From an uncultured Christensenella sp. (GTDB lineage Bacteria; Bacillota; Clostridia; Christensenellales; Borkfalkiaceae): a stretch of 64,000 nucleotides of DNA. The position numbers and the translations under genes were made by a program. Under the pieces are notes generated by a model. It saw only the letters and a program-made list of their open reading frames with translations, ran no database searches and was not told where the DNA came from. How positions within the stretch are numbered: position 1 is the first letter of the stretch; each line of letters begins with the position of its first letter. Shown piece after piece: positions 8,255-19,800 of the stretch. The stretch spans positions 310,001 through 374,000 of the forward strand of contig CAJTUK010000001.1 of assembly GCA_910579525.1 (NCBI GenBank), written 5' to 3'.

Positions 8255-8920
8255 CTATACCCCGCGCAAATCGGGTTCCCAGATAATTTTATGCAACTGT
8301 AATTGCAGGCGTACGCCGTTAAGCTTACGCTCTTTCATAAACTCTACTATTTCTTCGGGCTTTATTTTTCCGAACACCGGGCTGAAATACACGCGGCATC
8401 TGTCCGTAAGTCCGTATCCGTTTATAATTTCTTCCGCACGAACTAAATCGCCCTTATCCCCAACCACAAATTTGACAGCGTCCCGTAGCGTAAGGTAAGA
8501 AAAGTTTTCTGTCAGCATATGTTTTTCCATTCCGCTGGAAGGAAGTTTATAATCAGCGGTAACGGCGGGTCGTGGCAAAATTGAAACAATATTTTTCAAC
8601 GGCACGCTTCCGTTGGTTTCTATTTCTACTTCAACTCCCGATATGCCAAGCAGTTCTATAAGAAACGCTATATCCGCCTGTAAAAGCGGCTCGCCGCCCG
8701 TCAGTGTAACGTTTTTTACCCCCGTCGATTTTACGTATTCAACAAGCTCTTCCGCAGAAGTAAGTTCATATTTTACGTCGGCCGTATTTGCCCAGCGCGT
8801 GTCACAGTAACCGCAATTAAGATTGCAGCCGCAAAACCGCAAAAACACGGCAAGCTCGCCCGCGCGCGGACCTTCGCCGTTTATGCTTACAAACTTTTCG
8901 GCAACTTTAAAACAAGACAT
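8255..8920 (-). CDS. queE: 7-carboxy-7-deazaguanine synthase QueE (radical SAM)
   Basis: A 221-aa radical-SAM enzyme that contracts 6-carboxy-tetrahydropterin to 7-carboxy-7-deazaguanine. The cluster motif is CNLNCGYCDTRW (Cys-x3-Cys-x2-Cys), preceded by SINGEGPRAGELAVFLRF, which is the QueE substrate region; TLTGGEPLLQ is the radical-SAM GGE motif and VEIETNG follows. The frame is open to a GTG at 8929, but the ATG at 8920, one base after the queD stop, has GGTGAG just upstream and is the likelier start. It follows queD and precedes folE by 8 bases. Confidence 0.95.
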   Translation of the reverse strand: MSCFKVAEKFVSINGEGPRAGELAVFLRFCGCNLNCGYCDTRWANTADVKYELTSAEELVEYVKSTGVKNVTLTGGEPLLQADIAFLIELLGISGVEVEIETNGSVPLKNIVSILPRPAVTADYKLPSSGMEKHMLTENFSYLTLRDAVKFVVGDKGDLVRAEEIINGYGLTDRCRVYFSPVFGKIKPEEIVEFMKERKLNGVRLQLQLHKIIWEPDLRGV

Positions 8921-8921
8921 A

Positions 8922-9341
8922 TCACTCACCGTATACCGCGCAGTTTTCGGGCGATTCGTAAACTGTCACGCTGAAAACGGGCATACCCTTTTTATTAAGA
9001 TAGGCGTATATGTACGCGGCAAAGTTTTCGGCAGTGGGTCTGAAATCAGTTTCAACCAACGAAAACCCTTCTTCTTTGAGCGCGGCAATGGTCGCTGGCT
9101 TAAGGGTGTTTTTTTCGTAAATAAGCGTATGGTCAAAGCCTTCTGCTAGCTCTTTTACCGCTTTCTTAAAATCGCCGAAGTCCAAAAGCATACCGCGCTT
9201 TTCGCCGCTCCCCTGCAACTTGCCGCCGCTTATCTTTACTTCAACAATCCAGTGGTGACCGTGAATATTTGCACACTTGCCCTTGTATCCGTGAAGAAAG
9301 TGGGCACTATCAAAACAAGCCGAAGTTTTTAAATAATACAT
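8922..9341 (-). CDS. queD: 6-carboxy-5,6,7,8-tetrahydropterin synthase QueD
   Basis: A 139-aa PTPS-family enzyme acting on dihydroneopterin triphosphate, first step after FolE. Zinc-binding histidines are in FDSAHFLHGYKGKCANIHGHH (a shortened reading of residues 8-30: DSAHF, then NIHGHHW), with the catalytic cysteine in GKCANIHGH. LLDFGDFKK and FDHTLIYE, near the middle, and PTAENFAAYI are also conserved. The open frame extends 47 codons upstream through the leader and attenuator; the ATG at 9341 has GGGAG six bases before it and matches the family start. It is the first gene of the operon. Confidence 0.96.
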   Translation of the reverse strand: MYYLKTSACFDSAHFLHGYKGKCANIHGHHWIVEVKISGGKLQGSGEKRGMLLDFGDFKKAVKELAEGFDHTLIYEKNTLKPATIAALKEEGFSLVETDFRPTAENFAAYIYAYLNKKGMPVFSVTVYESPENCAVYGE

Positions 9342-9356
9342 TTCTCTCCCTTTGCG

Positions 9357-9388
9357 CAAAAAAATGCAGCCGCAACAAAACGACTGCA
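9357..9388 (-). terminator. Attenuator in the queD leader
   Basis: Read on the minus strand, TGCAGTCG (9388-9381) pairs with CGGCTGCA (9372-9365), followed by seven T. It lies between the aptamer and the queD ribosome binding site, in the position of the expression platform of a terminating riboswitch. Confidence 0.8.
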
Positions 9389-9411
9389 CCCAAAAAGACT
9401 GTTCCCATTCA

Positions 9412-9460
9412 GATGCCCTGGTTTTGTTTAACGACAGGATGGCGCAAACGAACTGTCCGT
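9412..9460 (-). ncRNA. preQ1-I riboswitch aptamer
   Basis: On the minus strand GGACAG (9458-9453) pairs with CTGTC (9437-9433). The loop contains GCGCCATC, and the 3' tail reads GTTAAACAAAACCAGGG. This is the H-type pseudoknot layout of the class I preQ1 riboswitch; the A-rich tail closely resembles the Thermoanaerobacter aptamer (GTTAACAAAACAAGGG). The GGC of the tail can pair with GCC of the loop to form P2, and the C before ATCC is in the position of the ligand-reading cytosine. The terminator downstream and five preQ1 biosynthesis genes fit feedback control by preQ1. Folding was done by eye only. Confidence 0.85.
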
Positions 9461-9472
9461 TTAATTGACTAT

Positions 9473-9501
9473 ATAATACCACTTGACAACGTGTTTGTCA
9501 A
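9473..9501 (-). promoter_or_regulatory. Promoter of the preQ1 operon
   Basis: Minus-strand TTGACA (9501-9496), a 17-base spacer and TATTAT (9478-9473). Transcription would start near 9466, a few bases before the aptamer. The -35 lies in a dyad TTGACAA-5-TTGTCAA (9483-9501). Confidence 0.85.
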
Positions 9502-9626
9502 CTCAAGCGAAATGCTTACCCACTACTTATTTTACGACGCTAAACGTGACTATATTCAAATCCCGTGTCTGCGTGCTACCCTTTTCGGCGGTTCAGTACG
9601 CTACTTATCATTCATCATTGACATTT

Positions 9627-9658
9627 AGCCGAACGCTTAACCGCAGTTCGGCTTTTTT
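9627..9658 (+). terminator. Plus-strand terminator with no recognised gene before it
   Basis: AGCCGAAC (9627-9634) pairs with GTTCGGCT (9646-9653) and is followed by TTTTTT. Upstream on the plus strand there is only a 38-codon reading frame (9512-9628) that ends exactly at the stem, with no clear ribosome binding site or promoter. On the minus strand there is no T-run. The rest of 9502-9739 shows no gene. Confidence 0.65.
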
Positions 9659-9739
9659 GCAGTTTTTAAACAGATATGCAAATCGAAAAAACTTTTCCGC
9701 TCACAGAAAACGTCTATTCGGAGGTTTGGTGTGGCGATA

Positions 9740-9767
9740 TTGACAATTAATAAAAAACATTTATAAT
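9740..9767 (+). promoter_or_regulatory. Consensus promoter of the lipase gene
   Basis: TTGACA (9740-9745), a 16-base spacer and TATAAT (9762-9767). Both hexamers are perfect. The start codon of the next gene is about 220 bases downstream. Confidence 0.8.
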
Positions 9768-9773
9768 AGTAAA

Positions 9774-9995
9774 TAAGGTAATAAACCTTTTTGGGAAAAT
9801 ATGCTTGACGGCAAACTCAACTCTCCGCTTGTGTGAAGCGTTACGGAATCGATAACGGAACCGCAGAAACAGTAAATTTAACCCAGCCTTCGGTTACCGC
9901 TCAAAATATAAAGAGCCCGTTTGCCCGAAACCCGCGGGACGGAGAACGTATTACTAAATCGAAGCAAACGAATTTTAAACATTAAAGGCGAAAAC
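9774..9995 (+). promoter_or_regulatory. Long 5' leader of the lipase gene, function unknown
   Basis: About 220 bases lie between the predicted transcription start and the ATG at 9996. The leader holds partly complementary segments, for example GGAACCG near 9858 and CGGTTACCG near 9893, and CCCGCGGG near 9940. I do not match it to a known riboswitch and see no terminator in it. Confidence 0.35.
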
Positions 9996-10775
9996 ATGAA
10001 AAGCAGATATCCCTTTATACTTGTTCACGGCGTTATGCTCAAAGATTTTAAATTTTTAAGAGCGTTCGGGAGAATAGAAAAAAATCTGAACGAAGCGGGT
10101 TTTAAAGTTTATACCGCACAGACAGACGGGTTCGGCACAATTGAAAACAACGCCGAACAGCTGAAAAAAGAAATTTTAGAAATACTTGACGAGGAAAACG
10201 CCGAAAAAATTAATATTATAGCGCACTCCAAAGGCGGGCTGGACGGCAAATATATGATAGAAAACCTTAATATGCGCGAAAAAACCGCTTCGCTCACCAC
10301 ACTGTGCACGCCGCACAAGGGGTCACAGATTGCTACGATGCTGTTGCGCCTGCCTGATTTTTTGAAACGCTTTATTGCGTTGTGGATAAATCTCGTGTAC
10401 CGTATTTTCGGCGACGAAAAACCCGACGCGCTAAAGGTTTGCAAACAGCTTGAGAGAGTAAACGGCGAAAAGCCGCAGGATTTCGACGGAATAGAAGGAG
10501 TTTATTGTCAGAGTTATTCTTCAACGCTGAAAAAGAGCAGAGACGATTTTATTATGGGGATTCCGCTGACTTTTTCAAAACGGCTCGAAAAGGATTTTTC
10601 GGACGGACTCGTTTCGGTTGATTCTTCCAAATTCGGGAATTACCGCGGAGACTGCATAGACGAATCGGTTTCTCACTTGCAGATACTCGGCTATGCCGCG
10701 GGCAAAAAGAAAAAGGAAAAAATCTATTCGTTTTATTTGCAAGTTTTAAACGAACTTGCCGATTTTGGATTTTAA
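9996..10775 (+). CDS. Lipase/esterase-like alpha/beta hydrolase
   Basis: A 259-aa alpha/beta hydrolase related to triacylglycerol lipases. RYPFILVHGV gives the oxyanion-hole HG motif near the N terminus. The nucleophile serine lies in NIIAHSKGGLDGKYM (around residue 90), an AHSKGG variant of GHSxGG. A catalytic histidine candidate is in DESVSHLQILG near the C terminus, and an acidic residue may come from KDFSDGLVSVDSS. There is no signal peptide, so it is probably cytoplasmic, or the first hydrophobic strand is buried. The frame is open 25 codons upstream, but ATG 9996 follows AAAGGCG and starts directly at the first strand. Monocistronic with its own promoter and terminator. Substrate not predictable. 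Confidence 0.87.
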   Translation: MKSRYPFILVHGVMLKDFKFLRAFGRIEKNLNEAGFKVYTAQTDGFGTIENNAEQLKKEILEILDEENAEKINIIAHSKGGLDGKYMIENLNMREKTASLTTLCTPHKGSQIATMLLRLPDFLKRFIALWINLVYRIFGDEKPDALKVCKQLERVNGEKPQDFDGIEGVYCQSYSSTLKKSRDDFIMGIPLTFSKRLEKDFSDGLVSVDSSKFGNYRGDCIDESVSHLQILGYAAGKKKKEKIYSFYLQVLNELADFGF

Positions 10776-10779
10776 ACTC

Positions 10780-10812
10780 AAAAGCGGACCGTTAAAGCGG
10801 TCCGCTTTTTTA
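10780..10812 (+). terminator. Terminator after the lipase gene
   Basis: AAAAGCGGACC (10780-10790) pairs with GGTCCGCTTTT (10799-10809), followed by further T. It begins a few bases after the stop codon. Confidence 0.88.
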
Positions 10813-10828
10813 TTATAAATTAATCGAC

Positions 10829-10860
10829 TAAAAAAATAACCGCCTTTTCAGGCGGTTATT
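10829..10860 (-). terminator. Terminator after the giant surface-protein gene
   Basis: On the minus strand AATAACCGCC (10860-10851) pairs with GGCGGTTATT (10844-10835) and is followed by a T-run. It lies 22 bases beyond the giant gene stop. Confidence 0.88.
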
Positions 10861-10881
10861 TACCGTTTGAGTATTTAATTA

Positions 10882-13800
10882 TCAGGTGTTTTCGGTATAG
10901 TCGTCGTTAAAGCCCTCGTCGTCCTCTTCCGTCTGCGCCTTGCGTTTTTTGATTACCACTATTGCGATAATTATCGCCGCTACAAGCGCGACGCCGCCGA
11001 CCGCTATGAGAATTATAGCCCATACGGGAAGAGCGATTTTTCCGTCTATGGAAGGATTTTCGGGATCGGGGCGCTCTATGGTTACGAATATATCGGAGTT
11101 TTCTCCAAGCCTGTAATTGGGGTCGTTAATAGTTACTTTGAGCGAGTAACTGCCCGAAGTCATATCCTCGTTGCCCCCGTTATATGCCACGGTTACGCTG
11201 ATTACGTCGCCGTTTGAAAGCACAACGCTTACGGGTACGCCTATTTCGAAGTCTTTGAGTTCGACGTCTTCGCCGCCCACGAAGTTTTTGAGGGTTATGG
11301 TAGGAATATGTCTTTCGCCGTCGTAAGTGAACTTAACGTCGCCGAGCTCTATATCGATTACCCTCTTTTCAACTTCGAATTTATCGAGGTTGGTATCCGA
11401 ATCGGGCTCGTTGGTATTGCTGTACTTGAATTTAGCGTCGCCGTAGAGACGTTTTCCGTCTTCGTTGAACATAAAGCGGATAGCGTATCTGCCTACCGAA
11501 GTACCGCCGTTAACTATTCCGTCTTCTGCAGAAACGTCTTCGTAAGCGTATGCTTCCGTATACGCGAGAAGCGCGGTGAGGTTGGGGATAATTTTACCGG
11601 AAAGCTCTATACAACCGTTTTTGATGAGGTCGGGCAACAGGTTTCTGCCTGTAACGTCGCCGTACTGAACGGGCAGACCCTTTACGAACTTGATAATTAT
11701 GTAATTATCGGGGTCCTCGATGAGAACTTTCCATATGCCGTACTTCGTTTCGTGGCTGTCTGCGGAAATGCTGTAATAAATCACCCAGCTACCGCCCTGC
11801 TCAATATCGGGAGCGTCTGCGCTGCCGCCGTCGGAAAGCATAATCGTCTTGATGCGCTCTTCCGTAATTCCGTCGTGGAGGTCGGGATCGTATTTAGTTA
11901 TAAACGTGCTGTAAGTAATCTTTGCTTCCTGACCGCCCTTCAACGCTATGTTCTTATAGCTTCCGTCTTCGTTCTTGTCGCCGAGAGTTATGAAGTAATC
12001 CTGATTTTCGGTTATAACGCCCTGTTCGTCGAACCACGTCGTTTCGTTTTTAAGAACTTTTATAGTCGCTTCTTTTACGGTGTAAGTGCCGTCCGTGCCC
12101 ATGGAGCCTTCGAACACTACCTTGTAGTTTGCGTTGCCGCACGAACCCTTTATTGCGTATTTGCCTGCGGGGGTAACCGCGAGAGTACCGAAGTCGCAAG
12201 TAAACGTTATTTTAAGGCTGTTGCGGTTATCGGTTCCGACAAGAGTTCCGTCTATTACGAACCTGTCGGCGTTGAATGCGTCGACGTCTATTAACGCCGA
12301 GCCGTAAACGCTCTCTACGTCCGCAATGCGCACTACTATCTCTTTGGGATTGATAGTGTACTTAACGGTAGTCTGCGCCGAACCTGCGCCCGTCGAGAAC
12401 TCATACTTGGAAAGGTCGGTTCCGTCGACTGCCGCAAGAGTTACGGTTGCGTTATATACACCCGCCTGCGACTGACCGCCCGTTACTTTGAGTTCTATCT
12501 GTCTGCCGTCAAGCATTACGTACGCCTTAGGAATCCATACTGTTCCGTCATACTCGTGGTCGAGATCGCCCCAATAAAGCGCGAGCGAAAGTTTGCCGGT
12601 TACGGTAAAGGTGTAAATCTTTTCTATACCGCCGTAGTTAGAAGTTTCGGCAACGGTGACTTTTGCGTAGTAAGTACCCTCTACTTCTCCCCAGACGTTT
12701 CCGGTTATATTAACCTTTTCCGTACAGTCGGCATCTTTGAAGTACTCGACTTTAGCCGTGCCGAAGCGAGAAACGGGAGCGGTAATGTTTATTTGACCGC
12801 CTGCCTTTATTTCACGCGCCACAAACTCGGTAGTGAGCGAGTTTTCAGCCTTGGTAATTTCGAACTCGAGCGTGTAGTTTGCGCTTCTTACGTCTTCGCC
12901 GTCTACGTTCCACTTATAGTTGTCGTAGTCGCGGAGTTCGAGAATAACTTTGTATTTGCCCGCTCTGATTCCGCCGTCGTTCTGATAAACTCTGTAAACC
13001 GCGTTATCGAATACGTCCGCTTTGAGAAGCGAGCCCGTGTATTCTTTTGACGTAATTACGGGGACGGGAGCCAACGCCTTTTCTACGGTGTAAACGCCGT
13101 TTACGAACGTGACGTCATAACTGTTGTCGCTGCCTGCGTATACGCCCGTTATGGGATAAGTTCCTACGTTTGAAGACTTGGTTGCCGTCGTGCTCAAGAA
13201 TACGGGCGCGCCCGAAACGAAGCCTTCGCTACCGTCTGCGATTTCCCAGCCTGCAAGCGAGATTTCTTCGCCGTAAGCAGACGAGGAGTCTTTGATAACA
13301 ACGGTTACTTTTCTCTTTTGTATGGTATAAGAGTGTTCGAATTCTCCCGTTAAAGTTACATTGCCGCCCTTGAGCGAAGCCACAGCCATATAGTTGCCCG
13401 CGTATACCGACGAACCTGAACTGTCGGAAGCGCCAAAGTTGGGTTTAACCGAAACATTGAGTTCTACCTGTTCTCCGTCCGCGGTGAAGTAATATGCGCG
13501 CGGCTTCTGCGTTGTGCCGTCATAAACGAAGGGCGCCGTTTCCCATACTATTACGTATGCTTCGGGGATTATATCGAAGGATACCGAAATGCCGCCGGAA
13601 GGAAGCGTGTAATTGGGATTGCTTACCGCGGTGATTTCCGCGCGATAGTTTACGCCCGCCGCGGACTGCGCGCCCGTAACTGTGAGCGTTACGCTGTCGC
13701 CTGCAACCACGTTTGTAACTTCGGCGTAAGGCAGATACGTGCCTCCGTCGCAGTTATATTTAAGCGTTTGAGAATTCATTCTTTCGTCGTTGAACCATAT

Positions 13801-16800
13801 TACGGAAACGACGCGTTTTTTAACCGTGAGGTTACCCTGAACAAAGGTTATTTCGTAGTCGTCGGCTGTCAGACCCTTGGGAGTTATTTTGTAAACGCCC
13901 GCGTCGCCGCCTTTGACGTAACCGAATTCGTAGCTTACCGCGCCGTTAAGCACGCCTGCCTTGGATTCGCTGTCGCCTGCGGCAAAGCCCGAATAGCTTA
14001 CGCCGTTGGCAGAGGGCTCGTCGCCGTACTCTATTTCAAAAGGATTTGCCGTAACCGTCAACTGCGCTTTTGCAACCGATAAGGTTACCGTTTTGTCTGC
14101 CGCGGGTTCGTAATTTGCGCCCGCGTTAAACGATACGGTTACGAGATATTCGCCCGCGTGAACCGCGCCGTTGAAGTTCCAGCCGTCCTTGGTATAAGTT
14201 ACGTTTGCCGTAACTCCCGCAGGGAGATTATCTACTGTTACGAAATGAGCCGTTCCGTCGTATACTGCCGTCGTGCCGCTAACCGTTACCTTCGAAAGGT
14301 CGAGAACCGCCTTTTCTACGGTGAACGTTCCGCACTTGCCGTTATCGGAATCCGCCGAAGCCCAGCTGCCGCCGGTAAAGACAACCTCGTAATTTGCATT
14401 GTCGCCGAATTCGGCGCGTATTGCGTACTCGCCAACGGACGACGAGGAGTTCGCCTCGGTTTTAAGGGTAAGAGTATACGAGTCGCCGTCGAGGAAACGG
14501 TGTTCTTCGTCAGCGGAAGCATACGTCCAGTTAGCTCCGCTCACAGTATGAGCTTCGCCGTATTTACCCGAAGCGTCGCCTACGGTTATGTATACCTTAC
14601 GGGGAGATACGGTGAAAGTCATCTCCTGATCCGCGTTGGTGAAAGGCGTAGACGTATCGGTAACTCTTGCCTTATACGTGCCTGCCGCTATCGCCTGAAC
14701 GGGGTTGCCGTTCATATCGTACGTTTCTATCTTGCTTGCGTCGATATTGACGAAATCTCCTACAACGTCGTCGTAATACGAAGCCGAAGGCTTTTGCGCG
14801 CCGCCGTTATAATAGAGAGAATCATAGTTCCAGATAATTTCGTAAGATACGGGGTTATCGTATTTTACTTTGAAATTAACCGTGAGACCCTGCGCGGGAA
14901 GAGTATAATTTTTATTTTCGGTTACTCCGTCCGCATTGTATATACCCGTAACGGTTGCAACGTATCCGTCGCCGACGGGCTCTTTTGCGGTCTCTACTTT
15001 AAGTTTTAAAACGTCTCCGTTAGCAACGTTGCCCGCTACCGCGTAAGGTATGTACGTGGCGCCTGCGGCGTAAACGTATTCGAGATCTGCGCTTGCGTCC
15101 GTTTCGCTCTTTTGCCAAGCGGTTACGGTTATCTCGCGAGGAGTTACGGTAAGGTCGCCGCTTACAGCGTTTATTACGTAGTTTGCGTGCGAAGTATTGC
15201 AATTGACCCCTATATATCCTGCGTATACGCCTACCGACAACGTAGGAGCGTGACCGGCGCAATCGAGCGTTACCGTTCCGAGAACGGAACTTTCGCTATC
15301 GCGCGAGGCGAGTCCTTCAACCTTATAGCCGAACGCGTTTGCGTTTACGGAAGTTTCGCCGTAAGCCACGCTTCCGTCGCCTGCCGTTACGGTAAGCGTC
15401 GCTTTGTTTACCGTGAGTTCCGCCCACATGGGAGCTACCGCGGAGCCGTTATAATTGGAGCTGAAAGTAAATTCCGCTTTAACCTTGTATGTTCCTGCGT
15501 TTACCGCCTCGTTGCCCGTTACAAGAGTTGTGCCGTCGGACTCGTAATAAGTGTAAGTTACGCCCGTTACGCCTTCCGCCGAGCCGGAAACAAGAACGTG
15601 TTTAGCCGTTCCGTCGTACACGGCGTCGGTTACATTGTCAAACGTTACCCCAGACATATCTGCCGTTTTAGCGGTAATTACAAACGTTTTGTGTACGTCG
15701 CCTACGAGGTTATAGTTAGTTCCGTCGGAGAGGGTGAAGCTGATTGTAAGGCTGTAAACGCCCGCTTCTCTCACGCCCTCGGTGCCGTAGCTTACGCCGT
15801 CCTTTTCATAGGTTACCGTTACGGAAGCAATGCCCGCGGGGAGGTTGGAAACTATAACGCTGTGAATATTGCCGTCGTATACGGCGCCCGTATCGAGTAT
15901 ACCGTAATCGAGTCCGCTTATATCGATATTAGCCTTGCATACGGTGAGCGTTCCTTCAACAAACGTAACTTTATAGTTTGCGCTGGTGCAAATACCCGTA
16001 ATAGCGTATTTGCCCGCGGGAGATCCCGCAACCGCCGAAGTGGAGAGCCTTACGGGACTGCCGGATACGAATCTGTTGCTGCCGACCGCATAGTCCCAAC
16101 CGCTCTGGTCAAGGTCTATGGCGTTGCCGTATTCGATAGCCGCCGAAGGATTTTTTATTATTATCGTTACTTCGAGAGGAAGAATCGTGAAAGGACAATA
16201 TCTGTTTTCGCCGTCGAAATATACCACCGCGGTATAATCGCCTGCGGATATAGCGTCGCCGCCCTGAACGGTTACGCCCGTTATTGCGTGCATTACGCCC
16301 TGCTCGTCGAAGTAGTAAGCTCCGGGAGTCTGCGCCGCGCCGTTATAGTAGAGCGGAGAGTTATCCCAGACGATGCTTCCCGCCTTTGCAGTTACGGTGA
16401 ACTTTTGAGTAGCGGTTCCGTCGGTGGGCAAAGCGTAATTGGGATCTTCGAGCACTGCGGTTGCAACGTAGTTGATACCCTGCGCACGCTTTGCTCCCTC
16501 CACTTTGAGAACGACCGCGTCGCCGTTTACCAGTCCGCCGGCTACCGCGTAAGGAGCGTGATACTGTCCGTCGTTGATATAGATAAACGTTTGCGAAGCC
16601 ATCGTTTCGTCGTCGTACCAGCTGACCGTTACGGTGCGGGGCGCGACCGTGAGAGTGCCTGCCTTAAACGTTATGGAGTAATTAGCGGAGTCGAGTCCTG
16701 CGGGGATTATAGTATAGTCTCCCACGTTGCCGCCCTGCTGATAGTCGTAAGTGTAAGTGAGACCGCCGATTAAAGCGTTGAGAGTGTTTTCGTCTTCTCC

Positions 16801-19800
16801 GTTCACAAAGCCGGAATATGTTACTCCGTTTGCCGAAGGCGCGTCGCCGTAAATTATCGTGTTATCGTTTGCCTTTACGGTGAGCGAAGCTTTCTTTACG
16901 GTAAGCGTAGCGGTCATATTTTCAACGGGTTCGTGGTTGCCGTCGCCTGTGAACGAAACGGTAACGGTATATTCTCCCGCATCTTTTACTCCGTCAACGC
17001 CGTAACCGAAGCCGCCTTTCACGTAAGTGCATACGGCCGTAAGTCCTTCGGGCAAGCCGTTTATAACCAGCTTGTGTTTAGTGCCGTCGTAGGTCACCGA
17101 AGTGCCCGCGAAAGTAATTTTGCTTGTATCGTATACGGCTTTAACTACTTTGAGAGTGCCGTATCTGCCGTTATCCGCGCCCGCGCTTGCAAAGCTTCCG
17201 GTGAACGTTACTTTATAGTCGTCGGGGTTGCCGCAGGTAAAGCGACCTTCTATGGCGTATTCGCCCACTTCCGCCGCTGCCGCGCACGAGAAAGTTATGG
17301 AATACGTATCGGTTCCTACAAAAGTAAGGCTGCCCGCGCGGTAAGACCAGCTCACCGCAGAAGGATTGAACGCTTCGCCGTACTGTAATGTTACGTCGCC
17401 TATTTCAATAATCACGGGACGGGCGAGAATTTCGAACGTTTTCGTCGTGTCGCCCGTGAGGGTGAAGTTGATATCGTCTATGGAAACGCTTGCAACATAC
17501 TTGCCTGCATGCACCGCCTCGCGGTCTACCGTTACTTTGGTGAACTCGTATTCGTTACCGTCGGCGTCGTAGTAGAACACTCTGGGAGCCTGTGCCGTAC
17601 CGTTGTAATAGAGCGGTTCTTCAGACCAGACTATTTTGCCGTTGAGGGGTCGGGGAACGATATCAAACGTTACTTTGAGCCCTTCTGCGGGAAGAACGTA
17701 GTTGCCTGCCGCCGAGCCGGATATGCCGGTTATTTCGGCTACATATCCGTATCCGCTGTTGATTTTGCCGCCGCTTACGGTAAGCGTAACGGTTTCTCCG
17801 TTTACGAGCCCGACCGCTTCGGCATAGGGTTTATGTTCCGTGCCCGCGGCGTATACGTAAGTAAATTTGCCGCTTTCGCCGAGAGCCGTGCCGCCCTGCT
17901 TATCGAACCAGCTGATATCTTCAGCCGTGAGCGTGTAAGGCGTTACCGTGAGCTTGCCGTTTTTATAGGTTACGTTGTAGTTGTCGGTCGAAGTTGCGCC
18001 GGTAACCGTGATGGTATACTCGCCTACGCCGGCAACGGTGCCGTAAGTATAATTGAGCGTGCCCAGAACTGCGTCGGCGTCGTCGCCGAGAGCCAGCCCG
18101 AAGACGGTATAGCCGTAGCCGCCCGCCGAGGGTGCAGTGCCGTAAACAACGGAGCCGTTATTTGCGGTTACCGTTAATTTTGCTTTGTTTATAACGAGCT
18201 GAACGGAAGCGAGCGTTACGGGTTTGTAGTTTTCCGCAACGGTAACGGTTACGCTGACCGTATAAGTGCCCGCGTCTTTAACGCCCGTGTTGCTTACCAC
18301 AGCGCCGGAAGCGTTGCGGTATTCGTAAGTAACACCCGTTACTCCAGTCATATCGCCCGTTACGTAAACCGAATGTTGCTTTCCGTCATACGTTACGGCG
18401 TCGCCCGCGAAACTGATATTTACACCGAGCTCCGCAGCCGTAATTTCGAGCGTTGCCTTGAACGTTCCCGTTACGGGATTGTGGTTTGCGTCGACCGTAA
18501 AGTGCGCGGTGACTTCGTATCTGCCTGCGGCTATTACTTCGCTTTCGGAAACGGGGTTGCCGTTTTTGGTATAGGTGTACGTTACGCCGGTTATGCCTGC
18601 GGGGAGAGTTCCCTGCACCGTTACGGCGTGGGCTCTACCGTCGTATTCAACGGTTTGAGAAACGCCGTCGAATATTATTCCGCTCGTATCTACGTCAGCC
18701 TTTTGTATGGTAAGCGTGCCGCTAATTACGGTTATAACGTAGTTGTCTTTATTTGCGCCGTCCGCATAACCCGTGATAACGTAAGCGCCCGCGTTAGACG
18801 CGTTGGTCACGTTACATTCAAGCGTTACGGGTATTCCGTCCGCCGCGATAAAGCCATCTTTACCGCCGAGACTGTCTTTGAGACCGTTAAGAAGATTTTC
18901 AAGGAACGAGCCTTCTACCTCGCCGTATGTAAGCGTGCCGTTGCCAACGGTAACGGTTACCGCTTTGGGCGAAATGGCGAACGAGTGACTTACGTCGCCC
19001 GTAACTCCGTTGGGAGCGTCGGTTACGTACGCGGTGTAGCTACCGGCGTTTACCGCCGAGATTACGCCGCCCGCTTCATTGCGAACTTCCACGGTGAGCG
19101 TGTGTTCGTTGCCATCCGCGTCGAAGTATTTAGCTTCCGGAGCCTGAGCCGTGCCGTCGTATTCGAGGGAAGAATTATCCCATACGATAACGTTCTTTTC
19201 TATTATGCTGAACTTAACGGAAGAATCCGCCTCTTTCACGCAATAATTTTCGTTGGATACCGCCGTTATTCTCGCGGTGTAGTTTAAACCTGCCTGCGAC
19301 TTATCGCCGCCGTCCACAGCAACCGTAAGCGTAACAACGTCGCCTTTAAGCGTGCCGGTGGCAACCGCGTAAGGGGTGTGAACCGCGCCGTCATAGTCGT
19401 ACACGAAGCTCGTGCCCGAAGCCGACGCCGTATTATCAGAATACCACGTTACAGTGATTTCACGAGGGCTGACCGTAAGGTTTCCGGGCACGTAAACTAT
19501 CTCGTAGTTTTTAGCCGTGAGACCTGCGGGGACTATCTTGTATTTGCCCGCGTTGTCGTACTGCGAGTAACCGGAATTGAGAGTGAGCGAACCTTCGAGT
19601 TCGGACTCTATGCCCGCTACTTCTACGCCGCCGAGCATATAAACCACTCCGCCGTCTGCGGGTGCGTCGCCGTAAACTATGGTTTTATCGTTAGCCTTTA
19701 CGGTGAGCGAAGCCTTTTTGACCGTGAGACTTACGGTTACGTCGGGTATGTTTTTATAACCCTCGTCGGAACCCGTAAAAGATACGATTACCTTATACTC

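Noticed and set aside
9342..9482. Upstream extension of the queD frame by 47 codons
   Set aside because: It reads through the preQ1 aptamer and attenuator; the ATG at 9341 has a proper ribosome binding site and matches the family start.
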